Assembly: GCA_009901575.1 (NCBI GenBank)
Contig: WXYP01000005.1
Span: 1-64,000 of the forward strand
Length of the DNA stretch: 64,000 nt
Source: Flavobacteriaceae bacterium R38
Lineage (GTDB): Bacteria; Bacteroidota; Bacteroidia; Flavobacteriales; Flavobacteriaceae
Direction of reading: 5' to 3'
Shown: positions 24,051 through 33,289 of the stretch, one piece after another
How positions within the stretch are numbered: position 1 is the first letter of the stretch
How the letters are laid out: every line of letters starts with the position of its first letter
Translations under genes and position numbers: made by a program
Notes under the pieces: generated by a model
The model's input: the letters and a program-made list of their open reading frames with translations, nothing else
What the model was told of the DNA's origin: nothing
Databases searched by the model: none

Positions 24051-26417
24051 TCAGCGTTTTAAGGCAAAATGGCCTTTTACTTGTTTTATAACGTTATCTT
24101 CAGAAAAAATTGCATTAAACCAGTAATCATCAGAAGGCATTGGACTCCCATTAAAAGTTCCGTCCCACCCATTTTCTCTGTGATCTATAACTTTTAATAG
24201 TTTCCCGTATCTATCAAATATGTGAATTTCAAGATTGGATAATGTAGAGAAAGCAGAAGTATCCCAAATATCATTCATATTATCTCCATTAGGAGTAAAG
24301 AATCTTGGATAATCGACAATAAGTAACTCTTGAAAAAGCGAACCACAATTAAATTCGTCAAATACGGTAATGATATGATTTCCTGCAGGAACATTTACAA
24401 AATTACCTGTGCTTTGAGGTTCACTGCCATCTAAAGAGAATAAATAATTTCCATTCCCCGTAACAGTTGCCACTATTTCATTATTTCCAGAAAAAGGTCT
24501 GGAAATTACTTCAGCATCTAAAGCTACAGGAGCATAAGATGCACGCACTCCAACGGTTTGGATTAATTCACAACCCGCTTGAGTATTTATTATTTTTACT
24601 GTATAATTTCCTTCTTGCTGATACACTAAAGATGAATTGCTTTCTCCTGGAATTCTGTTCGCCTCTATTGCTTCTGTTCCTGTATACCAGGTAAAAGAAA
24701 AATCAGTCGAGTTCAAGCCTGTCTCAATAGCATTTAAAGGAAGTATAGGATTTTCATTTGCATCCAGGCATAATGAATATTCATTTTCTAAGGTTAAAGC
24801 TGGAAATTGAATCACATTTAATTCTAAAGGAAAAATAACAGAACAACTATTGCTAAAAGCTTCTGCCCTTACATAAATTATTTGTTGATTGATTTCTTCA
24901 TTCTCATATACAGCAGGTACTGTTATACGTCTATTAGGGTCACCAGTTGCTGCTTCACCTCTATTTCTGTAATAATACAATTCTACATTAGATGCTCCGT
25001 TTAAAATATCATTTTCTCTGACTCTCAAATCAAAAACAGCAATACCGTCATTATCTGTATCACAAAGATTTATTGATTCAGGATTAATATCAATCGTTGG
25101 AAACTGGTTTATTGACAACGTCAATGTTGTATATGATTTGCATCCAAATTCTGAAACTCCTTCTACAACAATTTGTTGAGGATTGGTAGTATTTCTATAA
25201 TTTTTAAAATTAATAATTGGGGTAGCCGCTGTAACATCGGCCTGGGTTTCATAAAAATTAAAAGTCGTATTCACATTATTCCCTCTCATTTCTTCATTTC
25301 GTAATGTTAAATCAAAAGTTTCAATTAAATCTCCATCTGCACTACAAACTTCAATTGGGCTAGGGGTAATTAATGCTACCGGCGGCACAAACTCCACAAA
25401 AATTTCATCTGTCCCGATACAACCTCCATTTATATCAAAATCTACACTGTAAGTTCCTGTTTCTGTAATTCGTAGGACTGCATTGTTTTCACCACTAATC
25501 ACAACTCCGTCTTTTCTCCATACGTAAGTAGCGGCACCAGTAATGTTAGTATTCAGATCTAAATAGTTGCCTTCACATACCGGATTTCCATTTGCTATGG
25601 TTCTATCTTCCCCCAGGGATGCCCCCACAGTAAAACTTCCTCCTTCTATAAAAACCGATGAATCTAAATTACCATCTTGAAAATCGGCTATAACCAATTT
25701 TATTGTATAACGTTCTCCTGGTACTACATCTGCCGAGGCTGTCATAGGAACAGTTTGACCATTCATACTAATTGCAGAAACAATAGGATCGTTGTAGGTA
25801 TCAAAAAATTGTTCATTTTTTGCTTCGCATCCACCATTTCCGGAGATTGCTTCATGAATCTCGGTAACTTTAACCGGGATATTCGTTCCGGGGATTACTG
25901 CAAGATTCCTTGACACACCATTAGAATCGGTCAGAATAAAAGCAAAGACATCTGAAAACTGACACGGGTAGTTCAAATAATATTCTTCTGAAGCAAAGAG
26001 AAAATTAAAACTCATGGAATTTGAAGAAGGCACAAAATCAAATTCAAGATAAGATGCATTCTGTGTAGTTGCAGTCTGTGTAATATTTTCAAGATCTGAA
26101 TCTCCAAACCATGCTAACCCTACTCCATCTCCAGAAAAGTTATTCTCGTTGGGCCCAACTACATTTGTTGCCCTTCCTGTACTTAAAACAATTCCATTCT
26201 CAAAAGGAAAATTACTTCCATTTCTTTCAAAATAACCTATCCCGTTAATCCCAACAGAAGTTCCCGTACTACTTTTATAATTGGAAGTAGTAGCGCATGA
26301 GCTATTAATAAGCACATCTTCAACCAGTTGTTGTGATGTACGCGAAGTATCGTCAACAGTGATTTGACAATACAGATTAGCCGTGAAAAAAGTGAATATA
26401 ATGCACAGTTTTTTCAT
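24051..26417 (-). CDS. Choice-of-anchor L surface protein with T9SS type B sorting domain
   Basis: The 788-residue protein has a signal peptide (1-17). Residues about 25-260 form a choice-of-anchor-L domain (VEDVLINSSCATTSNYKSST, FLFASEEYYLNYPCQFSDVF, FAFILTDSNG). Immunoglobulin-like repeats follow, including PKD-like segments near 290-330 (GAATYVWRKDG) and several cysteine-containing units (ICDTDNDGIAVFDL-like). The C-terminal 90 residues are the gliding-motility-associated type B sorting signal (RFFTPNGDNMNDIWD, IHIFDRYGKLLK, GWDGTFNG). It is probably exported by the type IX system and displayed as an adhesin, with the PorP/SprF gene 2 bases downstream. Confidence 0.93.
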   Translation of the reverse strand: MKKLCIIFTFFTANLYCQITVDDTSRTSQQLVEDVLINSSCATTSNYKSSTGTSVGINGIGYFERNGSNFPFENGIVLSTGRATNVVGPNENNFSGDGVGLAWFGDSDLENITQTATTQNASYLEFDFVPSSNSMSFNFLFASEEYYLNYPCQFSDVFAFILTDSNGVSRNLAVIPGTNIPVKVTEIHEAISGNGGCEAKNEQFFDTYNDPIVSAISMNGQTVPMTASADVVPGERYTIKLVIADFQDGNLDSSVFIEGGSFTVGASLGEDRTIANGNPVCEGNYLDLNTNITGAATYVWRKDGVVISGENNAVLRITETGTYSVDFDINGGCIGTDEIFVEFVPPVALITPSPIEVCSADGDLIETFDLTLRNEEMRGNNVNTTFNFYETQADVTAATPIINFKNYRNTTNPQQIVVEGVSEFGCKSYTTLTLSINQFPTIDINPESINLCDTDNDGIAVFDLRVRENDILNGASNVELYYYRNRGEAATGDPNRRITVPAVYENEEINQQIIYVRAEAFSNSCSVIFPLELNVIQFPALTLENEYSLCLDANENPILPLNAIETGLNSTDFSFTWYTGTEAIEANRIPGESNSSLVYQQEGNYTVKIINTQAGCELIQTVGVRASYAPVALDAEVISRPFSGNNEIVATVTGNGNYLFSLDGSEPQSTGNFVNVPAGNHIITVFDEFNCGSLFQELLIVDYPRFFTPNGDNMNDIWDTSAFSTLSNLEIHIFDRYGKLLKVIDHRENGWDGTFNGSPMPSDDYWFNAIFSEDNVIKQVKGHFALKR

Positions 26418-26439
26418 GATAGATTTGGGTAATGGGACT

Positions 26440-26479
26440 CAAATATATTAAAATGTATCTATATCTTTTCGTAATTTTG
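26440..26479. promoter_or_regulatory. Divergent promoter elements for the T9SS adhesin and nfu genes
   Basis: CAAATATA at 26440-26447 is TATATTTG on the minus strand, 22 bases before the adhesin-gene start. TAATTTTG at 26472-26479 is a plus-strand -7 element 18 bases before the nfu ATG. Both fit TAnnTTTG. No -33 TTG at standard spacing is evident for either. Confidence 0.5.
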
Positions 26480-26497
26480 TAAAAATTTTCATTAAAA

Positions 26498-27421
26498 ATG
26501 CAAAAAATCGCTATAAAAATACAGCCTACTAACAATTCTACGATATTAAAATTTGAAGCTAATGTCTTTCTCACAGAACATAAAAGTTATGAATTTAAAA
26601 ATATTGATGACGCTAAAAACTCTCCCCTGGCACAGCAATTATTTTACCTTCCTTTTGTAAAAACAGTATTTGTTTCAGGGAATTTTATTGGTATTGAACG
26701 CTATAGTATAGTAGAATGGTCTGATGTTCAAGACGAAGTAGCAGAACAAATTGAAAACTACCTGAATAGTGGTCAAAAAGCTGTTATCGAAGCAGATGTT
26801 ACCAATAAAAAGAAGGTTCCTGTTACTATTTATGCAGAAAGCACTCCAAATCCGTCTGTAATGAAATTTGTTTCGAATAAAAAACTAGTTGCAGCTCCTT
26901 ATGAATTCAAGAGTATAGATGAAGCTATACATGCTCCAATTGCAAAATCTTTATTCAATTTACCTTTTGTTAAAGAGGTTTTTCTAGATGATAATTATCT
27001 GTCGGTAACAAAATATGATATTGCAGAGTGGGAAGAAATCACGATGGAACTCAGAGAATTTATAAGGGATTATATTGCTGATGGCGGAGAAATAGTATCA
27101 AAAGAAGCTATCCAAAAAGCTAATGAAATAGCACAGCAAAAAAATGAACAGCTCTATAGTACCACTGCAAATGGTTTAGACGATACTTCAAAACAAATTA
27201 TAGATATCTTAGAAGAGTATGTTAAGCCCGCTGTTGCGAGCGACGGAGGAAATATCGCTTTTGAGTCTTATGATAAGGACAGCAAAATAGTAAAACTCAT
27301 TTTACAGGGAGCTTGCAGTGGTTGCCCATCTTCTACTTTTACATTAAAGAATGGTATTGAAACTATGCTCAAAAATATGCTTAATGATAAGGTTAGTGAA
27401 GTAGTTGCAATAAACGGATAA
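26498..27421 (+). CDS. Nfu-type iron-sulfur cluster protein with duplicated N-terminal domain
   Basis: The 307-residue protein has two tandem Nfu N-terminal domains (about 5-90 and 105-190). They share a pattern: I..TxN/TPNPSVMKF, YEFKxIDDA...PLAQQLF-type segments (SPLAQQLFYLPFVKTVFVSG versus APIAKSLFNLPFVKEVFLDD) and an IxEW end. The C-terminal NifU domain (about 225-307) holds the cluster-binding CSGC (C273, C276). Such proteins carry 4Fe-4S clusters to client enzymes in the cytoplasm. Most Nfu proteins have one N-terminal domain; two are common in Bacteroidota. The Fe-S dependent MoaA in this window could be a client, but that is speculative. Confidence 0.92.
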   Translation: MQKIAIKIQPTNNSTILKFEANVFLTEHKSYEFKNIDDAKNSPLAQQLFYLPFVKTVFVSGNFIGIERYSIVEWSDVQDEVAEQIENYLNSGQKAVIEADVTNKKKVPVTIYAESTPNPSVMKFVSNKKLVAAPYEFKSIDEAIHAPIAKSLFNLPFVKEVFLDDNYLSVTKYDIAEWEEITMELREFIRDYIADGGEIVSKEAIQKANEIAQQKNEQLYSTTANGLDDTSKQIIDILEEYVKPAVASDGGNIAFESYDKDSKIVKLILQGACSGCPSSTFTLKNGIETMLKNMLNDKVSEVVAING

Positions 27422-27511
27422 CCGCGATCTGCTTTTTTGATCACTTTTATAACTGGTAAAATTCCCTTAATTTTATAAGAGATACAATAACTCTTTAAAA
27501 AACAAAAAATT

Positions 27512-27712
27512 ATGGCAGTTCTAAAAGTAATAGAAGTTTTATCAAATTCTAAAGAAAGTTGGGAAGATGCAACACAAAAAGCAGTAACACAAGCTTCTAA
27601 ATCAGTTAAAAATATCCGTTCTGTCTATGTACAGGAACAAAGTGCTATCGTTGATGGAGACAAGGTAAGCGAATACAGAGTGAATTTAAAAATCACATTC
27701 GAAGTAAATTAA
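27512..27712 (+). CDS. Dodecin family flavin-binding protein
   Basis: The 66-residue protein matches dodecin: KVIEVLSNSKESWEDATQKA (5-24), then VTQASKSVKNIRSVYVQEQS and a final beta strand YRVNLKITFEV. Dodecins form dodecameric shells that store and protect flavins such as FMN or riboflavin derivatives. It lies 90 bases after nfu and is followed by its own terminator, so it is probably monocistronic. Confidence 0.93.
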   Translation: MAVLKVIEVLSNSKESWEDATQKAVTQASKSVKNIRSVYVQEQSAIVDGDKVSEYRVNLKITFEVN

Positions 27713-27736
27713 GGATCTCCATTCAAGATTATTTAT

Positions 27737-27765
27737 AAAAACGTCCTGAAACCGGGCGTTTTTTT
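27737..27765 (+). terminator. Rho-independent terminator after dodecin
   Basis: AAAAACGTCC (27737-27746) pairs with GGGCGTTTTT, one mismatch, short loop, followed by further T residues to 27765. Confidence 0.8.
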
Positions 27766-27867
27766 ATCATCCATAATAATGTATTTAAGGCATGTTTCGA
27801 AATTTTGTTTTTATGTCAATTTTATTCTTCATTATTCATAGCCTGTGAAAATCAAAATCAGAAAGAT

Positions 27868-29910
27868 ATGACTCACAAATACACTAATGACCTTGTAAAA
27901 GAAACAAGTCCGTATTTACTACAACACGCACACAACCCGGTAAATTGGAAAGCGTGGAAAGAAGAGGTATTGCAGGAAGCTAAAGATAAAAATAAACCTA
28001 TTCTTATTAGTGTTGGGTATTCTTCATGTCACTGGTGCCACGTCATGGAAAAAGAGACTTTTGAAGATGCTCTTGCTGCTGATATCATGAATAAAAACTT
28101 TATCAATATAAAAGTAGACCGGGAAGAACGACCAGATGTAGATCAAGTATACATGAATGCTGTTCAATTAATGACTGGCAGTGGTGGCTGGCCCATGAAT
28201 GTTATAGCTTTGCCTGATGGCAGGCCGTTTTGGGGGGGCACTTATTTTAGAAAAGAAGACTGGATCAAATCATTAGAGCAGATTTCGAAATTATACCAGG
28301 AAGCGCCAGATCAAATCATAGCGTATGCAGAAAACCTGGAAAAAGGAATAAAAGGAATAGACCAGGTAATTCCTAATTATGAAGAAGCTATCTTTTCTCA
28401 AGAAGACATTGATACTACCGTTTTTGAGTGGGCCAAATATTTTGATACTACAGCAGGTGGATTAAATCGTGCTCCAAAATTTATGATGCCTAATAATTAT
28501 CACTTTCTCCTGAGATATGCTTATCAAAAAAATGATCAGGAGTTAATGAACTTTGTAAACTTAACTCTCAGAAAAATGGCATATGGCGGAGTCTATGATC
28601 AGATAGGTGGTGGATTTTCCCGATACGCTGTAGATACAAAATGGCATATCCCTCATTTTGAAAAAATGTTGTACGATAATGGACAACTCGTTAGTTTATA
28701 TACTGATGCTTATACGATTTCAAAAGATGATTTGTACAAAGAAATTGTTTATGAAACACTCGATTTCGTAAAAAGAGAAATGACTCATGAAAATGGCGCT
28801 TTTTATTCTTCCCTGGATGCAGATAGTAATGATGAAGAAGGTAAATTGATAGAAGGCGCATATTATGTCTGGAAAAAAGAAGAACTCCAGACTCTGCTTA
28901 AAAATGATTATCTGCTCTTTGAAGCATATTATAATATTAATGATTACGGATACTGGGAACACGACAATTATGTATTAATCAGAAAAGAAGCTGATATTGA
29001 TTTTGCAGAAAAACACAATATCACTGTTGAAGCTTTACAGGAAAAAGTCATAGCATGGAAAAAGATTCTACTTAATGAACGCGATAAACGATCTCGACCA
29101 AGGCTAGATGACAAAACTCTTACCTCCTGGAATGCATTAATGTTAAAAGGTTACATAAACGCTTACCAAGCATTTGATGAAGATCGTTTTTTAGCGATTG
29201 CTTTGAAGAATGCCAATTTTATACTGAACCAGCAAATTCGTGGTGATGGCGGACTAAATCACAGCTATAAAGATGGTAAAAGCACCATAAATGGTTATCT
29301 CGAAGATTATGCAACCGTAATTGATGCGTTCATAACATTATATGAAGCTACGCTAGACACAGCATGGTTAACCACCTCTCGGGATTTAACAAATTATTGT
29401 TTTGATAACTTCTTTGACGAAAAAAGTAAAATGTTTTTTTTCACTTCAAATAGTGATGCTTCATTGATAAGCAGAAGTATTGAAAAAACAGATAATGTTA
29501 TCCCTGCTTCTAATTCTATTTTAGCTAAAAACCTTTTTAAATTATCGCATTACTACGGTAATAAAAAGTATATGGAGGCTTCTGTTCAAATGCTCAATAC
29601 TATGAAAAGTGATATCATAGAATATGGTTCCGGGCACTCTAACTGGTTAGATTTAATGCTGAATATGACCGGAAATTACTATGAAATAGCTATTGCTGGT
29701 AAAAAAGTAAAAACGTTGATTAAAGAACTTAATAAACATTATATTCCGAATAAATTAATAGTTGGCAGTACCGATGCATCTAATTTATACTTATTGAAAA
29801 ATCGTTATGTAGAAGAAGAAACTTTTATTTATTTATGCAAAAACAATAGTTGTAAATTGCCTGTAAAAACAGTAAAAGAAGTACTATCCCAGTTGGAAAA
29901 CAATTATTAA
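27868..29910 (+). CDS. DUF255 thioredoxin-domain protein (YyaL/SPATA20 family)
   Basis: From the ATG at 27868 the protein has 680 residues. The N-terminal thioredoxin-like DUF255 domain shows [16 protein letters not shown], the redox motif SCHWCHVME (Cys 54 and 57) and [14 protein letters not shown]. The rest is an (alpha/alpha)6 glycosidase-like fold: [46 protein letters not shown]. Function is not established. Upstream in frame from a TTG at 27805 lies [12 protein letters not shown], a good lipobox, but its natural n-region (ATG at 27792, [12 protein letters not shown]) is in another frame. The gene may thus have lost its lipoprotein signal by a one-base shift, or starts at 27868. Confidence 0.88.
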   Translation: MTHKYTNDLVKETSPYLLQHAHNPVNWKAWKEEVLQEAKDKNKPILISVGYSSCHWCHVMEKETFEDALAADIMNKNFINIKVDREERPDVDQVYMNAVQLMTGSGGWPMNVIALPDGRPFWGGTYFRKEDWIKSLEQISKLYQEAPDQIIAYAENLEKGIKGIDQVIPNYEEAIFSQEDIDTTVFEWAKYFDTTAGGLNRAPKFMMPNNYHFLLRYAYQKNDQELMNFVNLTLRKMAYGGVYDQIGGGFSRYAVDTKWHIPHFEKMLYDNGQLVSLYTDAYTISKDDLYKEIVYETLDFVKREMTHENGAFYSSLDADSNDEEGKLIEGAYYVWKKEELQTLLKNDYLLFEAYYNINDYGYWEHDNYVLIRKEADIDFAEKHNITVEALQEKVIAWKKILLNERDKRSRPRLDDKTLTSWNALMLKGYINAYQAFDEDRFLAIALKNANFILNQQIRGDGGLNHSYKDGKSTINGYLEDYATVIDAFITLYEATLDTAWLTTSRDLTNYCFDNFFDEKSKMFFFTSNSDASLISRSIEKTDNVIPASNSILAKNLFKLSHYYGNKKYMEASVQMLNTMKSDIIEYGSGHSNWLDLMLNMTGNYYEIAIAGKKVKTLIKELNKHYIPNKLIVGSTDASNLYLLKNRYVEEETFIYLCKNNSCKLPVKTVKEVLSQLENNY

Positions 29911-29937
29911 CTCTTTGTTTTAAACAAATTAAATCAT

Positions 29938-30309
29938 ATGAGAACTATACTTTTTATTTTCATAATCTTTGTTACTTTAGAACACATTTACTTTTTAGTT
30001 TTAGAAATGTTCTTATGGACAAAACCAAAAGGTATTCGCACTTTCGGATTGGAATCAAAAGAATTTGCCGAAAAAACCAAAGTTCTAGCTGCCAACCAGG
30101 GACTTTATAATGGCTTTTTAGCTGCAGGACTTATTTGGTCTTTAATCACTTTCAATACTTCTCTGGCCAATCACCTGGCATTATTCTTTCTAAGTTGTAT
30201 TGTTATAGCCGGGATATATGGAGCATATTCAACAAAAAAGATAAAATTATTTTATATCCAGTCAATCCCAGCTATTATTGCATTAATTTTGACAATCATT
30301 ATCAATTAA
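29938..30309 (+). CDS. DUF1304 family four-helix membrane protein
   Basis: The 123-residue protein has four transmembrane helices (about 3-20, 55-73, 79-97, 103-121) and the DUF1304 pattern LEHIYFLVLEMFLW near the start, then LAANQGLYNGFLAAGLIW. The family occurs widely in bacteria and its function is unknown. It is 27 bases after the DUF255 gene and 19 bases before an MscS gene and may be co-transcribed with both. Confidence 0.9.
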   Translation: MRTILFIFIIFVTLEHIYFLVLEMFLWTKPKGIRTFGLESKEFAEKTKVLAANQGLYNGFLAAGLIWSLITFNTSLANHLALFFLSCIVIAGIYGAYSTKKIKLFYIQSIPAIIALILTIIIN

Positions 30310-30328
30310 CACTTTATAAAACAAAACA

Positions 30329-31141
30329 ATGGATTTACAAAAATGGTTAGATAAAGGAATTGAAATCATTATCGATTTTGGACCTAAACTCATTGCCGCA
30401 ATTTTAATATGGATTGTTGGTTCATGGCTCATTAAAAAACTCATGAAAGGCATTAATTATGCCATGAGTAAAAACAGTTATGACGAAAGCTTGAAGAAGT
30501 TTTTATTGAATCTTACTTCATGGGCTTTAAAAGTAGTTCTAATTTTAGCCATCTTGGGTACAGTTGGCATCAACACTACATCTTTTGCTGCTATAATTGC
30601 AGCTGCCGGGTTAGCTATAGGTTTAGCTTTACAAGGTTCTTTGGCAAACTTCGCAGGTGGGGTTTTAATTTTAATTTTTAAACCATTTAAAATAGGAGAC
30701 CTTATTGAGGCTCAGGGAGAATTGGGAGTTGTAAAAGAAATAGAGATATTCACTACAAAATTGACTTCTCCTACTAATAAACTGATTATTATCCCTAACG
30801 GAACATTATCTAACGGTAACATAATAAATTATACTGCCGAAGGTAAACTTCGAGTGGATTTAACTTTTGGAGTAGATTACAATTCTGATATTAAAACTGT
30901 GAAAAAAGTCCTTATGGAAGTAATGACAAATAACTCCAAGGTTTTAAAAGATCCGGCACCGGTAGTTGCAGTATCAGAACTGGCAGATAGTTCTGTTAAT
31001 TTTGCTGTTAGGCCTTGGGCTAATGCAGCAGATTACTGGGATGTTTATTTCGAAACGATTGAAAACGGAAAAGAAGCATTAGACAAGGCAGGAATTGAAA
31101 TCCCTTATCCACATCAGGTTGAGATAAAGAAAAAAGGGTAA
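30329..31141 (+). CDS. Small-conductance mechanosensitive channel (MscS family)
   Basis: The 270-residue protein has the short MscS architecture: helices at about 14-32, 60-78 and 85-110, the pore-lining TM3 with ALQGSLANFAGGVLILIFKP (about 106-126), then the cytoplasmic beta domain (FKIGDLIEAQGELG, IIIPNGTLSNGNIINY) and an alpha/beta vestibule domain to 270. It releases solutes on hypo-osmotic shock. It ends 3 bases before the convergent tsaB stop; no terminator hairpin is visible in between. Confidence 0.95.
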   Translation: MDLQKWLDKGIEIIIDFGPKLIAAILIWIVGSWLIKKLMKGINYAMSKNSYDESLKKFLLNLTSWALKVVLILAILGTVGINTTSFAAIIAAAGLAIGLALQGSLANFAGGVLILIFKPFKIGDLIEAQGELGVVKEIEIFTTKLTSPTNKLIIIPNGTLSNGNIINYTAEGKLRVDLTFGVDYNSDIKTVKKVLMEVMTNNSKVLKDPAPVVAVSELADSSVNFAVRPWANAADYWDVYFETIENGKEALDKAGIEIPYPHQVEIKKKG

Positions 31142-31144
31142 CGG

Positions 31145-31819
31145 TTATTTCTTCTTTCCTCCCGAAATAAAATCTTTAAGATAATACGGTTCAAAATAGG
31201 CGACATCTTCAAAGTTGCTTATTTTGAACTTTTCGTATGCCAGTCTTGTCATTTCTTTTGCAGAAGGCATTGCTATATTTTCTGAAAACCTTGCATTAGA
31301 GTGTAGCAATATCGATTTGCACTTCTCTGCACCTGGCCCTACAAAATACACTTTGTCTTGATCTAAAAAGTCTGAAAATGAATGTTCATCTATAATTTCT
31401 GCTCTTGTTTCTCTGATTTCCTGATGATCAAAATCAAAAACAGCGGAATACACTTCCATTCTCCTAGCATCTAACAGAGGAGCTATAAACCCTGAAGTTG
31501 CTTCAACCTGATGTGATAAAGCCTCTAAAGTTGAAACCGATATTAACGGTTTATCTAATGAAAAACACAGGCCTTTAGCAGCAGAAACTCCTATTCGAAG
31601 TCCTGTATAAGAACCCGGCCCTTTACTCACTGCAATTGCATCCAGGTCATTTAATGAAAAAGAAGCATCTTTCAATGCTTCTTTAATAAATCTATGTAAG
31701 TTTTCAGAATGTGAATAATTCACATTATTTTCTTCAACAAGTGCTTTTAACTGTCCTTTTTCTGCAATGCTAACAGAGCAATTAGTTGTCGATGTTTCTA
31801 TGCTTAATATAATAGCCAT
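31145..31819 (-). CDS. tsaB: tRNA threonylcarbamoyladenosine biosynthesis protein TsaB
   Basis: The 224-residue protein has the ASKHA-fold TsaB pattern: ILSIETSTTNCSVSI (4-18), HSENLHRFI near 37-45, and AVSKGPGSYTGLRIGVSAAK (about 63-82). TsaB pairs with TsaD and TsaE to make the universal t6A modification at position 37 of ANN-decoding tRNAs, and is normally essential. It is the last gene in the minus-strand run, 17 bases after the TolC-like gene of the efflux operon; a TATCTTTA sequence just upstream of its ATG on the minus strand is one base off a -7 element. Confidence 0.93.
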   Translation of the reverse strand: MAIILSIETSTTNCSVSIAEKGQLKALVEENNVNYSHSENLHRFIKEALKDASFSLNDLDAIAVSKGPGSYTGLRIGVSAAKGLCFSLDKPLISVSTLEALSHQVEATSGFIAPLLDARRMEVYSAVFDFDHQEIRETRAEIIDEHSFSDFLDQDKVYFVGPGAEKCKSILLHSNARFSENIAMPSAKEMTRLAYEKFKISNFEDVAYFEPYYLKDFISGGKKK

Positions 31820-31836
31820 AATGGCCGTAAAGATAT

Positions 31837-33261
31837 TTAGTTTAGATCATATATTGGTATTCCAAAATAAAATTCTAATATTTTTAATTTAAATATATAA
31901 TCAAATTTAGTTCTTATCTGTTCTGCCTCTGCGTTTTCTAATCGTGATTGTGCCTGGCTAAAATCAAACGAATTCATTAATCCTACATTAAAACGCTCTC
32001 TTGCATAATTATATGCCTCGTTCCTAGCTACATATGTTTTTTGAGCAGCTTCGTAAGTTTTAAGCGCAGCTTGTGTATCATTCCAAGCTTGATTCACTAC
32101 ATTTTCTAAATCTAATTTATCTTGTTCATATTGATTTTTAGAACGCTCTATATCTATTCTTCTTCTTTTTACATTATTCCTGGCTGAAAAACCATTTAAT
32201 ATTGGAACGTTCAATGAAACTCCAAAACGATGTCCATCATTTCTAGCCAACTGTCTTGTAAACGGATCTGGTCCTCTGGAGCCCAGAATTGGGCTTATCC
32301 CTATTACAGTTTCCCCTGTTGAAGCTACCGTCCCTATAGGATTACCAGGTTCTGTTCCAAGAAAAACAGCACGATCTTGATCTGAAGCCCTTGTATCATA
32401 ATTATAAAAACCTGATATTGTGGGTAATCTTGCTCCTTTTGCTAACTTCAAATCAATCTCTGCCAGTTCTACATTTGTTTTAGAGAGTTTAATATCATTT
32501 CTAAACGTTAATGCTTTATCAAAAATAGTTCTGGGAGAGTTTTGCATTACAGTAGATGTAGGCACTAAAAAATCTTCATTTGCAACATCAAAATTCTCAT
32601 AATCGGTAATCAGTAATAATTGTGCTAATGCAATTTTAGATAAGCGTAAAGCATTATCTGCATTAATAATCTGTTGTTCTTGTGTTGCTGCAGTAGCTTC
32701 TATTTCCAATAAATCTCCTTTAGGCACAACTCCAGATTCAACCAATTCTTTTGTTCTCTTTAGATCTTGTTCTGTTACTGCATATTGTGCTTGTGCTACT
32801 ATCAAACTCTCTCTGTTAAATAAAACCTGAAGATAGTTATTTGCTACCGCCAAAGAAATATCGTCTTTAATATTATCCAGTCTATATTGACTTGCTATTA
32901 AAGCCAATTTTGATCTTCTTAATTGATTTATATTCTGAAGCCCTCTAAAAATATCTACCCCCAAAGAAAGTCCTCCAGATGTATTTTGCGATGTTAAGTT
33001 TTGTAAAGTTCCAGTAGTTACATCTTGAGATAAACCAATATTAAATGAGTGCGAAGCATTTCCGTTTAATGTTGGAAGAAAACTACCTACAGCGTCTGAT
33101 TTATTAATTTTAGAATTTTCCAGATCAAGTTCAGATTGCTTTATAGTAATATTATTCTCTATTGCATATTCTACGCATTCTTTTAGTGTCCATTTCTTTT
33201 GTTGTGCATTGGTAAAACAGATTCCCATTAACACAACAACTATTGCTATTCTTAGCTTCAT
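31837..33261 (-). CDS. TolC family outer membrane efflux protein
   Basis: The 474-residue protein has a signal peptide (1-19) and two homologous halves of long helices and beta strands typical of TolC: WTLKECVEYAIENNITIKQS (24-43), ALIASQYRLDNIKDDISLAV, and LNVPILNGFSARNNVKRRRI near 350. It would form the trimeric outer-membrane tunnel for the MacAB-like complex encoded just upstream (adaptor 28 bases away). It is the only TolC gene in the window, so both efflux gene sets may depend on it. Confidence 0.93.
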   Translation of the reverse strand: MKLRIAIVVVLMGICFTNAQQKKWTLKECVEYAIENNITIKQSELDLENSKINKSDAVGSFLPTLNGNASHSFNIGLSQDVTTGTLQNLTSQNTSGGLSLGVDIFRGLQNINQLRRSKLALIASQYRLDNIKDDISLAVANNYLQVLFNRESLIVAQAQYAVTEQDLKRTKELVESGVVPKGDLLEIEATAATQEQQIINADNALRLSKIALAQLLLITDYENFDVANEDFLVPTSTVMQNSPRTIFDKALTFRNDIKLSKTNVELAEIDLKLAKGARLPTISGFYNYDTRASDQDRAVFLGTEPGNPIGTVASTGETVIGISPILGSRGPDPFTRQLARNDGHRFGVSLNVPILNGFSARNNVKRRRIDIERSKNQYEQDKLDLENVVNQAWNDTQAALKTYEAAQKTYVARNEAYNYARERFNVGLMNSFDFSQAQSRLENAEAEQIRTKFDYIFKLKILEFYFGIPIYDLN

Positions 33262-33289
33262 AAGGTTATTGTTAATTTCTTTTATTTAA

